NCBI GenBank assembly: GCA_006503535.1
Contig: QYRS01000007.1
Location: 1,240,001 to 1,304,000, forward strand
Direction: 5' to 3'
Origin: Arthrinium phaeospermum
Taxonomy: Eukaryota > Ascomycota > Sordariomycetes > Amphisphaeriales > Apiosporaceae
DNA length: 64,000 nucleotides
The translations under genes were made by a program, and so were the position numbers. The first letter of the stretch is position 1. The number at the start of each line of letters is the position of its first letter. The notes under the pieces are model-generated. The model did not search any database. It was not told the origin of the DNA and saw only the letters and a list, made by a program, of their open reading frames with translations. Positions 10,400 through 20,969 of the stretch are shown piece by piece.

Positions 10400-12571
10400 A
10401 TGGCGCCTCGCCAACTGAGAGCACTTTTGGCCATGCCACCGGCTCTGCGGCCCTTGCTGCTCACATCGCCCAATTCGAGTGCGCTATGGCCTGTGAGTAG
10501 AGGCTTCGAGATCGTATGGCGTTCGTATGCCAGCCGCCGGCCTCTGGCGGTGGGCGCTTTCGTTATACCGCCCACTCCCAACCTACCCTTGACCGAAATC
10601 CCCGTCGAGCAGCTTCTCGAATCGCCGACGCCCGACAAGACCCTCCACGGCGACCTGAACGCACTCTTCACGAGGAACCCGGCCACCTTCTACCACGGCA
10701 CCTCGAACTTCTACTCGCTGAAGAAGAACACCCAGGTCCCCGAGATCTGCATCCTGGGCCGCTCCAATGTGGGCAAGTCGACCTTCGTCAACGCCCTCGC
10801 GAACCGACGGGGCAACGAGCTGGCGCACACGAGCGCCAAGGCGGGCAAGACCCGGGCTATGAACGCCTACGGGTTCGGGCCGCCGCCGCCGCAGACGCAG
10901 CTCCTCGCCGCCGACACCGACGTCAAGCGCACCGAGGACATGCCCAAGCACAGCCTGTTCATCGTCGACATGCCCGGCTACGGCCACAAGTCGCTCAAGG
11001 AGTGGGGCCGCAACATCACGCTCTACCTCAACAAGCGCCAGTCGATCCGGGGCGCCATTGTGCTGATCGACGGCGAGGTCGGCCCCAAGCAGGGCGACCT
11101 GATGGCGCTCGAGATGCTGAGCGAGGCCGGGCTCAAGACTATGATCGTCCTGACCAAGGCCGACAAGGCGAAGAACGGGGAAGTGCTGATGAACACTTGC
11201 AAGAACCTGTGGACATTCCTGCGCGACACCGCCGCCACCGATCCCGATAGCGATTGGAAATGGGACAGGGACTTCTTCGTGACGGCCGTGGGCGCGACCA
11301 AGAAGGAAGTTGGCGTCGCCAGCGTCGACATTGCGCGGCTGGCAGTCGCTCGCCTGGCCGGACTAGTAGAAGAGAAGGTGCGCGCAGAGCCCGAATATCC
11401 CAAGAGCTGGAGTGGAAAGGTTGTGTCGTTCGACGAGCTGGAGATCCGGCCGGCTGCTGCGACGACTGGGCCACCACAATCGCTTGGCGTCACCGAGGCT
11501 AAACCCGCACCAAAATCCGATCTGGACGACAGCTCAACTTGGACAGATCTGGAACGAGCGGCTCGCGAGAAATACCTTTCGCAGGTCGCTCAGAGTCCCC
11601 CTTCCACCCCACGAGATCCGGAACCCCACCACGACGAGTCGGGATGGGCATCCTTGGAGCGAGAAGCTCGCACGCAAAACGAAGCCCTGAATGCTGTTCA
11701 CGCACCTCCTCCCTCAGACTCCAGGCCCTCGAGGCGGATAACTTCTTCCTCGATGTCCAGACCCCCCAGACGGGCAGCTACCTCGTCTATGTCTAGACTT
11801 TCTAGGCGGGCAGCTCCCACATCGAGCCGTCGCCTACAGTCACGAGGTATGCACACATCTGCATGTCTCAACCGGCCACCGCGCGAACCACAGCACATCA
11901 AAAACGCTCGGCGTCTGGCCGCGGAAACCGGCACCAAAGAACCGCCGGTCCAGGACGAAGAATCCATCGCGCTCCACAACCTGGCTCAAGAGTACATCCT
12001 CGAGCTGAGGGCGCGGAGCTTGCCGAATTCGACCTCGTCCCTCAAATCGTCCAAGCACCAGCCCGGCCAGCAAAATCTCCCCACACAGAGTGCCAAGGCA
12101 GGGAACTCCAAGAGCAAAATCTTCAACCCCCTCGTGAGCCGCCACAAGTTCACCCCGGAGCAGCGGAAGCAGCAACGCGAGAAGAAGCGCGCCTTGCAGA
12201 AGCGCGCCTTCGAGATCGCGCAGGAGCGCGTCGAGAAGGAGGAGGTGCGCAAAGTGTACCAGGCCGAGAAGGAGCGCCGCAAGGCCGAGGAGGAGGCCAT
12301 GAGGCTGGCGCGCCCCTCGCACGGTCGCGATCGCGGTGGGTTTGGCGAAGAAGGCCAGGGAGAAGACGACGGTGGGCCGAATTCCGAGGACAGGCTGGAC
12401 AGCGACGCGTTCGCCGAGTCGTTTGACCAGATCCAGTACGCGCAGCGGCAGCTCAAGGGCAAGAAGGCCAAGGCGGAGGCGAAGAAGCAGAAGAAGGCGG
12501 AGCGGATGATGAAAGACCGGCCCAAGGAGGAGGAGGATCCGTTCTTGGCTAAGTTTGCTGATATCAAGTAA
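10400..12571 (+). CDS. EngB/YihA-type GTPase (Mrx8-like, mitochondrial ribosome) with long C-terminal extension
   Basis: Predicted 723-aa GTPase. Residues 1-50 are basic with few acids, like a mitochondrial presequence. The TrmE-Era-EngB G domain spans about 114-325: G1 GRSNVGKS (120-127), G2 around TRAMN (151-155), G3 DMPGYG (190-195), G4 TKAD (252-255) and a G5-like VTAVGA. Bacterial EngB helps assemble the large ribosomal subunit, and the yeast homologue Mrx8 acts on mitochondrial translation, so a mitoribosome role is likely. EngB is normally 200-300 aa. Here about 390 extra residues follow, with two copies of WxxLERxAR (381-389 and 416-424), Ser/Arg repeats SMSRPPRRAA and SMSRLSRRAA (451-472), a presequence-like RGMHTSACL (482-490) and a charged coiled coil (about 575-640). 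The start at 10400 gives the shortest basic leader; an ATG at 10373 is in frame. A GTGAGT at 10492 inside the frame is probably not a splice donor. Confidence 0.88.
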   Translation: MAPRQLRALLAMPPALRPLLLTSPNSSALWPVSRGFEIVWRSYASRRPLAVGAFVIPPTPNLPLTEIPVEQLLESPTPDKTLHGDLNALFTRNPATFYHGTSNFYSLKKNTQVPEICILGRSNVGKSTFVNALANRRGNELAHTSAKAGKTRAMNAYGFGPPPPQTQLLAADTDVKRTEDMPKHSLFIVDMPGYGHKSLKEWGRNITLYLNKRQSIRGAIVLIDGEVGPKQGDLMALEMLSEAGLKTMIVLTKADKAKNGEVLMNTCKNLWTFLRDTAATDPDSDWKWDRDFFVTAVGATKKEVGVASVDIARLAVARLAGLVEEKVRAEPEYPKSWSGKVVSFDELEIRPAAATTGPPQSLGVTEAKPAPKSDLDDSSTWTDLERAAREKYLSQVAQSPPSTPRDPEPHHDESGWASLEREARTQNEALNAVHAPPPSDSRPSRRITSSSMSRPPRRAATSSMSRLSRRAAPTSSRRLQSRGMHTSACLNRPPREPQHIKNARRLAAETGTKEPPVQDEESIALHNLAQEYILELRARSLPNSTSSLKSSKHQPGQQNLPTQSAKAGNSKSKIFNPLVSRHKFTPEQRKQQREKKRALQKRAFEIAQERVEKEEVRKVYQAEKERRKAEEEAMRLARPSHGRDRGGFGEEGQGEDDGGPNSEDRLDSDAFAESFDQIQYAQRQLKGKKAKAEAKKQKKAERMMKDRPKEEEDPFLAKFADIK

Positions 12572-12975
12572 AGCAGTGAGATGATCGACCGGTCAGCTCG
12601 GTCTTCGGCGGTCTTGCGTCAGTCGCGTTGCCATGTTGTATATATGTATCTAGCACATCTTCGTTGTACAATCCCATACATACTAGACTCAATTTAGACA
12701 GATAGCTGTGTTACCCTGGCTCGCGCCCATCGAGATGATATAGGCACTTGTGCGCCACTCTCCAGCCATGGATATGATCCGGTTTACACATTTGACGTGT
12801 CTTCTCACGGCGTAGAAAATGGTTATCGAATCAACCTATTAATACTATCCTGGTGTAATTGCGGAATGGTAAGGCCAAATAATAACAACTCCTCGAAGCA
12901 ATAGCAAGGGGTATCAAAACCTACTCCGTCCATTCATACATTCATACATGCTAAATAAACATATCAAACCAACAA
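12572..12975. other. Intergenic between convergent GTPase and RAP1 genes
   Basis: 404 bp of AT-rich DNA holding the two 3' ends. Nothing else seen. Confidence 0.6.
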
Positions 12976-15900
12976 CTAAGCCGTTTCCCCCCACCCGAGG
13001 TACTTCTTATCCTCATACCATTTCTTGCGCAAGTCGATATGCCCCTTTCCGTGCTTATTCGTCAGATGCTGGTCGAACTTCTCCATCTTCCTGGCCAGCT
13101 TCTCGTCCGCGACGAAGCCCGGCTTCTTCTTGGTGGCCTCGTACTCTTCCAGGGACTGTAGCTTCACGTCGTCCTTGGCGGTCCAGACGCCCTCGTAGTT
13201 GGTCGGCAGCGGCTTGCCCTCTTGGAGGGGGCCGATGATTTCGACGACCAGGTCCCGCTGCCACGACGTGGCCTCGAGGGCGCGGCGCGCGGCGGGCGGG
13301 GCGTAGCCGAGCGCGACCCACTCGTCTATGGTTGCGTTGAATTCGGCAATCCTGGAGGCGACGGGGTCTTTTGCAGCGGATGAGGATGGCTTCCGGGAAG
13401 CGGCGGCGGCTGGTGGTCGAGAAGCTTCTGGAATGCGAGCGGAAGACGGCGGCAGTCTTGCTGGTTTGGATGATGATGTTGCCGATGACGAAGGGAAGGA
13501 AGGAGGCGGCGGACGAGAGGTTTCACGGCGTGTTGCGGATGGACGTTGCGGCTTCGGCTGGGGCGCAATGGAAGACTTGGGCGGAGGCGAGCCAGCTGAG
13601 ACTCGTAGTAGCTGCTGCTGCTGTTGTTGCTTCTCCAAGTCGGCCAAGAGAGGGTTCTTGCCCTTTCCAAAGCGAGCCTTTGGTGTTGGTTGGTCATCCT
13701 GATCCTCATCGGGACTATCGACGACGAAAGGCGTTTTGCCGGCTTTCCGCTTTGGCGGTGGCGTGCTTGGACGTGCCGGGGGATGGCTGGCAGACTTGAC
13801 CGGGGATGATCCAGGCTCAGATTCGAAGTGCAGCTGCTGAGAGGCTGTTATGTCCTGTGATTCCTCCTGGATGTCTTCCATTTCCACATCGAAGACAATA
13901 TTTTGTGTTTCTGGGTCGTATTGAAAGTCTTGGGTCTCGGGTTCGGCCACGCGACCCTTACCCGGACGACCCAGGCCATTTTGGACACTCTGTCGTGCCC
14001 GCGATGACGAAGATTTAGGGAGTGCCGACATTCGCCGGTCAGTGGGGGATACAGCTGCACTGACAGGGCGACGCAGGTGCGATGTGCCATTCGTGGTGTC
14101 TGGGGTTGAGGGGATCTCGCTGTCCTTGCTAATCCTTTGCCGCTTACCAGACGAGTCCGGGTATGGCTGATCTGACAGCATAGCGGCGTCATGTGCGCGC
14201 TTCAATGATGGCTGTTTCGGAGGCGAAGAGTCGAACCGCTCTTCCGAGTCACTGTCAAGTGCGCCAATGACGCCAGTCACGGCGGCCACCTCCTGTGGCA
14301 CATCTTCGTCCGAGTCCGAGTCGTCGCTCTCGCAGTCTTCGAATCCGACTAGACTCTCTTCGAATTCAGCCAGATATTTCTCGTAAATCTCGCGGAGGTC
14401 GTCCTCGACGCCATCCTGATCAACCCAGTCGTATCCGAGGTTCTCCGCGATTTGCTGCCAGTCTCGCTCAGCAGTGTCGACCTTTTGAGAAACGACATTC
14501 TGCCACAGGTCCCAGAGGTCAAAGGATCGACCTCGCACGGTCGGCCAGAGATTTGGTCGAATGTGATCAGAATCTTGAACAAATTCATGATATATTGGGT
14601 AAAACTGCTCTTTGGATTGACGCGAGTTTTCAATATGATCAACTCTGGTTTGTGCTGGTATGTCGCTGAGACCAGCTGTCTCGGCCCGTATATCTCGAGC
14701 CTGATCATGTGCGTCCTCGTCGTTTAGGTCGTTGTCGTCATTCAGCTGGTGATCAATTTCCACTTGGGTCTCCATCTTTTTTATGTTCCGAGGCGATCTC
14801 CTGACATGGCCTGGGGAAGCAGAGGCCAAGACTTCTTGCTGTTGTGTCCCACTGGGTGTCCCACCTCTGGACGGCTCTGGCTTCTCCTTCACAGCCTTTG
14901 GGTTCTCCTTTGTCGTTTGTCGGGCTGTCTTTGGTCGTTCATCCTTAGAGCTTTGGGCGTCATTGCCATTACTCTTCGTGGTCCTTGCCTGTGGTATTTC
15001 TTCCTCCGCCAACGCCTCCCCCTCCTCCTCATCCACGTAGGCCTGTCTGAGGTATTTGATCCAGCGATCCCTATATGCATGCCACGAGTGTTGAGGGAAC
15101 TGGCGGTCCCGTCAGTATAAATATGTTAGTGGGACAGAGAGCGTGCCACTGACCTCATTTGCATGTTCTTGAAAGACCTTGTTTCCTCGGTCATACCCAG
15201 TCTTTGCGGTTTTCTCTAGAACGTATGCGGTGAGTTGCGCGTCTTCTTCTGCTGTGAATTTCGTTCGTGGTTTCTTTTCCTGCTTGGCCAAGCTGGGTAG
15301 AGGTCGTGGCCGCGAGAGTGCGGCCGTATCCTTTCTACTAGCCGTTGGTTGGGGGTCTTCTGCTGGTTGAGCTTCCGGTTCTTTTTCACTGGATACATCT
15401 GGTCGAGGTTTCAGAGACACCTTCTTCAGCCAGCGATCCCTCCAGGAATGAAATGTGTGTCGAGGATTCTGGTGTATATCATGAGCATGCGCGCGTAGTA
15501 TGTCATAGACAAGATCGACAAACCTTGACCTCCAATTCTTGGTAGATTTTGTTGCCAAGAACAGACTCGCCCTCTCGTTCACGCTTTATAACAAATTCCA
15601 TGAGTACGCGGTCGTCCTCGTCGGTGTAAGGGGTCCTGGTAGATTTGCCGGGTGCGGAAGGACGCACGCGCGCCTGGTCCTGAGGTTTGCTACCAATGAG
15701 GTAATCATCACGATCCAGCAGCTTCCCTTTCTTGACCGATTCTTGAATCCACTTCCAAGAGTATGAGCCCTGGGGTGTATCTTTCCATAAATGATCGGCA
15801 ATCAAGTAGTCGGCATTCTTCTCCAAGAGAACCACTTGACCACCGTTATTCTGGGGAAACGTTAGCGTAGGCCGGGCCAGGAACAACAAGTGCTGTCGAG

Positions 15901-16030
15901 GATATACCTTGATATGATCAATCCATGTTTTCCGCGTTGGCATACGCTGGGCAAGCCAAAATTTAATGCCTTGGAATAAGGTGCCTCCTTCGCCGGCGAC
16001 GGCTCCCTCGTAGACGATACGAGCCGACAT
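12976..16030 (-). CDS. RAP1: Telomere protein Rap1 (BRCT, two Myb-like repeats, ARID-like region, RCT)
   Basis: Predicted 962-aa telomere-binding protein from four exons: 15908-16030, 15524-15850, 15154-15468 and 12976-15099. Introns are 57, 55 and 54 nt; introns 1 and 3 carry CTAAC branch points. In order: BRCT-like domain (about 1-95) with NNGGQVVLLEKNADYLIADH; first Rap1-Myb (about 113-170, TPYTDEDDRVL to HSWRDRWLKK); second Myb-like repeat (219-275, KFTAEEDAQL to HAYRDRWIKYL); acidic linker; ARID/BRIGHT-like helical stretch (about 445-510, FDLWDLWQNV and RDWQQIAENLGYDWV); long disordered part with poly-Gln and Pro/Ser; C-terminal Rap1 RCT domain (about 850-962, EWVALGYAPPAARRALEATS). Rap1 sits at telomeres in the shelterin complex and in yeast is also a transcription factor. 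The donor of intron 2 could be 6 nt earlier, with little effect. It is divergent from SWF1. Confidence 0.93.
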
Positions 16031-16033
16031 TTG

Positions 16034-16046
16034 CTAACCCTAACCC
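16034..16046. promoter_or_regulatory. Telomere-repeat box upstream of RAP1
   Basis: On the plus strand CTAACCCTAACCC, that is GGGTTAGGGTTAG on the RAP1 sense strand, ends 3 nt before the RAP1 ATG. It contains two tandem TTAGGG-type telomere units. Such boxes bind telomere-type Myb proteins. Here the gene product itself is such a protein, so self-binding is an obvious guess. Confidence 0.75.
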
Positions 16047-17015
16047 GGAAACCAGGGTCGGACTACTGCGGTACAGAAAAAGCGCGTCGACCACGACGTG
16101 TCGGCGAAAATCGCATCCGTGTCAAATTCCCTGTCCTATGCGGGTTTCATTCCAGATTGATGACGGCTGTCTTTGTCACGAGTGGATGTAGACGCGGGTG
16201 TCTATTGTTGGTGTTGCATGAGAAGGCAAGCAGTAAGGTTGGGGTAATTCAGGCGGCGAGCATGCGGGTAGATTTTAGATTTCACGTCGGCGTCACAAAG
16301 CTCCGCACGAGTGCGTAAAGTATTTCACACGGGTGAGGTGCGAAGAAGTTGGGCGAGGAAACTTCTAGGGAAACCCATCAATTGGGGAATCTGATTCCGC
16401 ATATCTTGCAGTCCTTTTGAGCATTTCAAGGCATGTATACGGCGCGCAATCACCTAAGGTCTTGTGAGAGAGTGGGACGCCTTGGTAGTGACGCGTGATG
16501 CTGGCTCGCGTGCATGATCAATCACGTTCGCACGTGGCAGAGCCCAAGTGAGAGGAAATGATGCCTACAGTGGGCTGTAGTGGTTCAATTGGGTGTGGCA
16601 CAGCCACATCCTGCAGCCTTACAAGCCCTCGGTTCAGGCCAGGTACGCTATTTCAAGCCGCCTAAGCCGGATGACACCTCCGCTACACAACCATCAATCC
16701 CCCAATCGACAAAGCCTGACAGGCGTGACAGGCTGCCTTTGAGCTGACGACGATCGGCCAGCTAGGGCTGAATCTGGATATATCTTGTTGAAATTCTATG
16801 ACAAGTAATGGGTTCCTGCTAGTCACGAAGAACCCCAAAGCAGTACCGGCAGGCGAAGGCATCGATCGCTGCACGCCCCTGTCGCAAATGGATATCGACC
16901 TTTTCTTTCCTGTACACATGATCAGAGATATCGACTTCTTGTGACTGGCGCCCGCGAAACAACCAAAGAAAACCCCAGAGGTCCTTATTGTCGGCAGAGT
17001 CTATGTTCTACATTC
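16047..17015. other. Divergent promoter region of RAP1 and SWF1
   Basis: About 970 bp between two start codons facing away from each other. Short overlapping frames only. No other feature than the telomere box at its RAP1 end. Confidence 0.6.
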
Positions 17016-18346
17016 ATGATGGGTGTCATCGCCAAAATCGCCACGGTTGTCCTCACAATTTCCTTTCTGACATTTGTCGCTTTCTTCGGCCGGATACCGG
17101 CGTTGCGGTAAGTACTTGCCTTTTGATCTGCCCTGGCAAGTGCAGTTGCTGATTGAGGAACAGCCGCACACCAGTAGCATGGCTCCATCGGGTTTTGATG
17201 GTACATATACCCAATGCCATTTTGTTCTTGGATAGGCGGTTTACGGGTGGGCGAGTGGCAGAATCCCTCTCGCGCTTTGGCCATGCTGCCTTCTACGGCC
17301 GCCATCCTACCGTCTTGATATTCTTCCTCTTGTTGCTATCTGTGGGCGAGTACATGTATCTGCCAGGGGCATGGCCACAGCTGCCGACCGTCCACAAAGT
17401 ATTCGGTGCGATATCTATCGCTGCACCCTACTGGTTCCTCTATCTCTCGGCCTACCGAGACCCGGGCGTCATTACCCCGGCCAACCATGCTCATTATATG
17501 AGCCAATATCCGTATGACTTCGCACTCTTTCATCCTGGGCACATGTGTCGCACCTGCAACATCCTCAAGCCCCCGCGTTCCAAGCACTGCGCCGTGTGCA
17601 ACCGGTGCGTGGCCAAGATGGATCACCATTGCGTCTTCATCAACAACTGCGTGGGGTACGGCAATCAAGCCTATTTTATTCTCCTGCTTCTCTCTACGGG
17701 GATCCTCACATCATATGGAGCTTATCTCGGTCTTGGCCTGGTCTCTGCCAATGTTCGTACGCGTCACCCAAACTGGCACCTGTGGAAACCCAGCTCTTTC
17801 ACTTGGCATGACTATATCATATTGTTGACATTTGGCATCCAAGATGACGTCGGCCTAGGCTCTGTCACCATGTTGGCGGGTTTGACGACGCCCCTTGTTT
17901 GGGGCCTGCTCACTTACCACATATACTTGATTTACTGCGGTACGACCACGAATGAGTCGATGAAGTGGCAAGACTGGAAAGCAGAGATGGACGACGGGTG
18001 TGCTTTCAAGCGGGCAATCGATACGCGAACACGCCCGCGCAATCCAAACCATGAGCCCGGCTGGACACGATGGCCCGTCGAGAGCGTGCAGGCGCTTGTC
18101 AGAACAGAAGATGGCACTCCGCCCAGTATTACGAGCGGCCCCGGGACAGGCGAATGGGAGCGCGTATGGCATCTTCGGGACGTTGAGAATCTCTACGATC
18201 TCGGGTTCCGGGATAACCTTGTAGACGTCTTTGTGCCTGGGCATTCTTTCCGAGATGATGTCGCCGCAGATCTGGAAAGGGGCCGGAGAGCTACCAAACA
18301 TAAAGACGCCGCTGGCTTGGGGAGGGTGGTGGATGCCGCTACCTGA
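17016..18346 (+). CDS. SWF1: DHHC palmitoyltransferase Swf1
   Basis: Integral membrane S-acyltransferase of 424 aa. Exons 17016-17107 and 17164-18346; the 56-nt intron (GTAAGT...CAG) splits an Arg codon. The N-terminal hydrophobic helix (7-30), two more membrane segments (about 80-95 and 110-126) and two after the catalytic loop fit a DHHC enzyme. The cysteine-rich domain runs CRTCNILKPPRSKHCAVCNR with the catalytic DHHC at 184-187, and the TTxE motif is TTNE (292-295). The long first exon helix and the HPGHMCRTC form point to the Swf1 subgroup, which palmitoylates SNAREs and other transmembrane proteins at cysteines next to their membrane anchors in the ER. Two consecutive ATGs begin the gene; the first is used here. 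The last 60 residues are polar and unremarkable. Confidence 0.9.
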
Positions 18347-19638
18347 GACGCAGGAAGTCGCACGCTTGCTGAATACCAGGCGTTAAACTGCAAATCCATT
18401 GACGTGGGTAAGTAAACCGAATTGCACAACCATGAGATACGCCAAGGCTGCTACACCTGCATATGTCACGATAAAATACATTTTCAATCTTGAACATCTA
18501 CATTCAGCAAGATTACACACTTGCCGATAGATTCTTATAGGATATTTGGAAAGGCAGTAGCCATGAATTGAAAGTTTTTATGGCGTCATCCGACTTCGCA
18601 GAGCGATCTTCAATACTCGCTCTTCTGGGGTCCAGATGCTCTTGCAAGTTGCTGTTTCAGGATGAAAATCGTCCGACAATTCTGTCGCAACGTTCCGCCA
18701 AACCTTTCTCCCGCGCCACCGGTTTCATCTGATCTCGAGAATTAAGCTCAGCCACGTTGGGCCCAACAACACATCACACCACCATGTGCCAATCCCAAGG
18801 CACCCATTCGCTGCGCGGCCATTTAGAGTTATGGGGGAGGATCGCCGGCCTCGCTGTCCCCCCTTCTGGGGGAGATGAGAAGCTTATGCAGCGCCGGCTG
18901 GCAGCCCACTCGGCGCATTGAGGTCCCCGTTGCAGTATTTGCAATTGTGCCCAGCATAGTCTGACCGGGGTCTTCATCCCGAGTTTGAGCTTCTGCATGC
19001 GCTTGGTCGGTGGTACGAAGCTCCAACCCTGTCGCCCTCGTGGAAGCAGCCGATCTCGTCCAGCAGGCGTGCCGTTGGTGATGAGGGAATCTGTCCGCCG
19101 AGAGATCGCCAAGGGCTCCCCGTTCTAGCTTGTCGCGTTTGGGATCTTCGCATCCGAAATGAGGCTGTGTTCTCCCGGGGGGCCTCATCACAGGTTTCAA
19201 CGCGCGTTTGCAGGGCCCCGGTGGATGGCATACGGAACTGCGAGGTGTTTCTGCAGACATGATGCAAGCCCAGAATGGACCGAATGGCGTTGTTGTACTG
19301 TAGGTAGAATAAGAAGCAGGTAGCTGCCGTCTGAAAAGGGGATTCGTTCTGTTTCCCGGAAATAAACCCCCCTCCTCTCGCTCTTCGATTTGTCATTTGC
19401 GGAGGACTAATGTGTTGTATGAAGAAATAGACCTGTTGCTCACTTTCTTTCTCTCCAACTCTCTTTTCATACACTCTCATTTCCTAGAAGGAACTCACTC
19501 GCCCTAGAGGCTACGAGAATCTAATTCAGTACGCAGGTACAGGCTACTGCGATCTTGTCTATTCATTTGTCTGTGAAGCCGGGACTTCTTCTATTTCTAC
19601 TTCCTTTTCTCCGCCATATATCATATCTACATACAACC
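18347..19638. other. Intergenic, no gene recognised
   Basis: 1.3 kb with several overlapping minus-strand frames (up to 168 codons) of biased composition and no motif. The last 200 bp are pyrimidine-rich, fitting the promoter and 5' UTR of the next gene. Confidence 0.55.
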
Positions 19639-20354
19639 ATGAAGTCCTCAATAATAACCGCCTTGGCCGTGATGGCTGTTTCCACAGAAGCCACAGTAAG
19701 TTGTGATAGGCGCAAGCCGCCTGACCCGAGTCATACCATGACACGCCCTCTTTACTTGATTCATGTATGCTAACCCCACGCGAACAGTTCGGCAACCAAG
19801 CCATAGTCGCCCACGAACGCCAAGTCCGCAGATTCTCCCCCGGCGCGCCCCCGCCCGTGGGCATCGCGGCCGCGGACCGCAGGTCGCCGCCGGGTGGGGA
19901 GCAGCCGCCCAAGCCGCTGTGGAAGCACGACATCATCATCATCGAGCTCGGCGGCGGCGGCGGCGCGGGCGTGGGGGCGGCCAGCTCGGCGGCGGCCGTC
20001 ACCGTCACCAACAAGAACACGGTCACGACCCTCACGACGGTGACCCCGGCCGCGGGCGCCCTCGTCACGGCGCCCTCCTCCGCCGCGGCGCCCCCCGCGC
20101 TCGCCACGGGAGGGGCCCGGGCTAGCGCCCCCGCTGTGAACGCGGGGCTCAATGCGACGACGGCCGTCCTTGGGGTGGGGAAGGCGGGTACGGCGACGGG
20201 GGCGCCCGTCAAGGCGCCCACGGCGGCGCCGCCGGGGGGTGGTCTGCCGGTCACGGCGGGGGCGGCGCCTCTTGTCGGGACCGGCGGGGGCTTCGCGGGG
20301 AGCGTGGCTATGCTGCTCCTGGCTGGTGCCGCTGGGGCTCTGGTCATGGCGTGA
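19639..20354 (+). CDS. Small Ala/Gly/Thr-rich secreted protein, probable GPI-anchored
   Basis: Predicted 207-aa protein from exons 19639-19695 and 19788-20354. The 92-nt intron has a GTAAGT donor, a GCTAACC branch point and a CAG acceptor, phase 0. Residues 1-18 (MKSSIITALAVMAVSTEA) are a signal peptide, with the intron placed just after it as is common in fungal secreted proteins. The mature part has an acidic/hydrophobic WKHDIIIIEL, then Gly, Ala, Thr and Val repeats and one NAT glycosylation site. The last 20 residues form a hydrophobic Ala/Leu tail after GTGGG, typical of a GPI-attachment signal. I recognise no domain. It may be a cell-surface or wall protein. Very high GC in exon 2 gives long false frames on both strands. 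Confidence 0.75.
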
Positions 20355-20969
20355 TGATCATGTTGGGATGGATGCAGCAGTAGTACTGGCTTTTGCTACT
20401 GCTGATTCGAAAGAAGGGGAGTGCGCGTGTGTATCAACAGACAAATAGGTACGATGAGAACGACGGAGAAGTATGGATTACTTCGATTACGAGTTATGTG
20501 TACAAATCTGGCTGGGCTGGCTGTAGGGGGGGATTTGAGGGGACAGGGTCCGACCGGCGTTCTTGTGGCATCGTTACTCAATATACCCAACCAAGCGTGC
20601 CGGTCATTAATGTATGGCCTTCAAACAAATAAAATATGATACTTTGGAGACTGATGTTTCTGTCCTAGTTTGATTCTTCCAAGAGTGTCCCTTGCGTATC
20701 TATTCGATTAGACTCTTATGGTTACGCTTTGATCGCCTACAATGGAATGACTGGAGTGTCGTGCAGAAGGTGAGGTTTGGATCACATGATGGGGGGCGCC
20801 TGCATGTCTTTTGACCCCGCCATTCCTCGTGCATTCCATCCCATCACCCCCTTACATTCAATGTCTGTTGGTCGTTGGGATGGGAGTTCGACTATCACTT
20901 CCAAATTCCAACTGGTCTGTACCTGTATACCTAAAGCACTCCTTCCACGCATGCATTCTAGCCGGAACC
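20355..20969. other. Intergenic, no gene recognised
   Basis: 615 bp between two genes on the same strand. Presumed 3' UTR and the promoter of the dipeptidyl peptidase gene. Confidence 0.6.

Noticed and set aside
10492..10532. GTGAGT donor and CAG acceptor inside the GTPase gene
   Set aside because: The resulting 41-nt intron is too short and would break an otherwise open frame.
18829..19480. Long minus-strand frames downstream of SWF1
   Set aside because: Low-complexity translation with no domain and no plausible introns.
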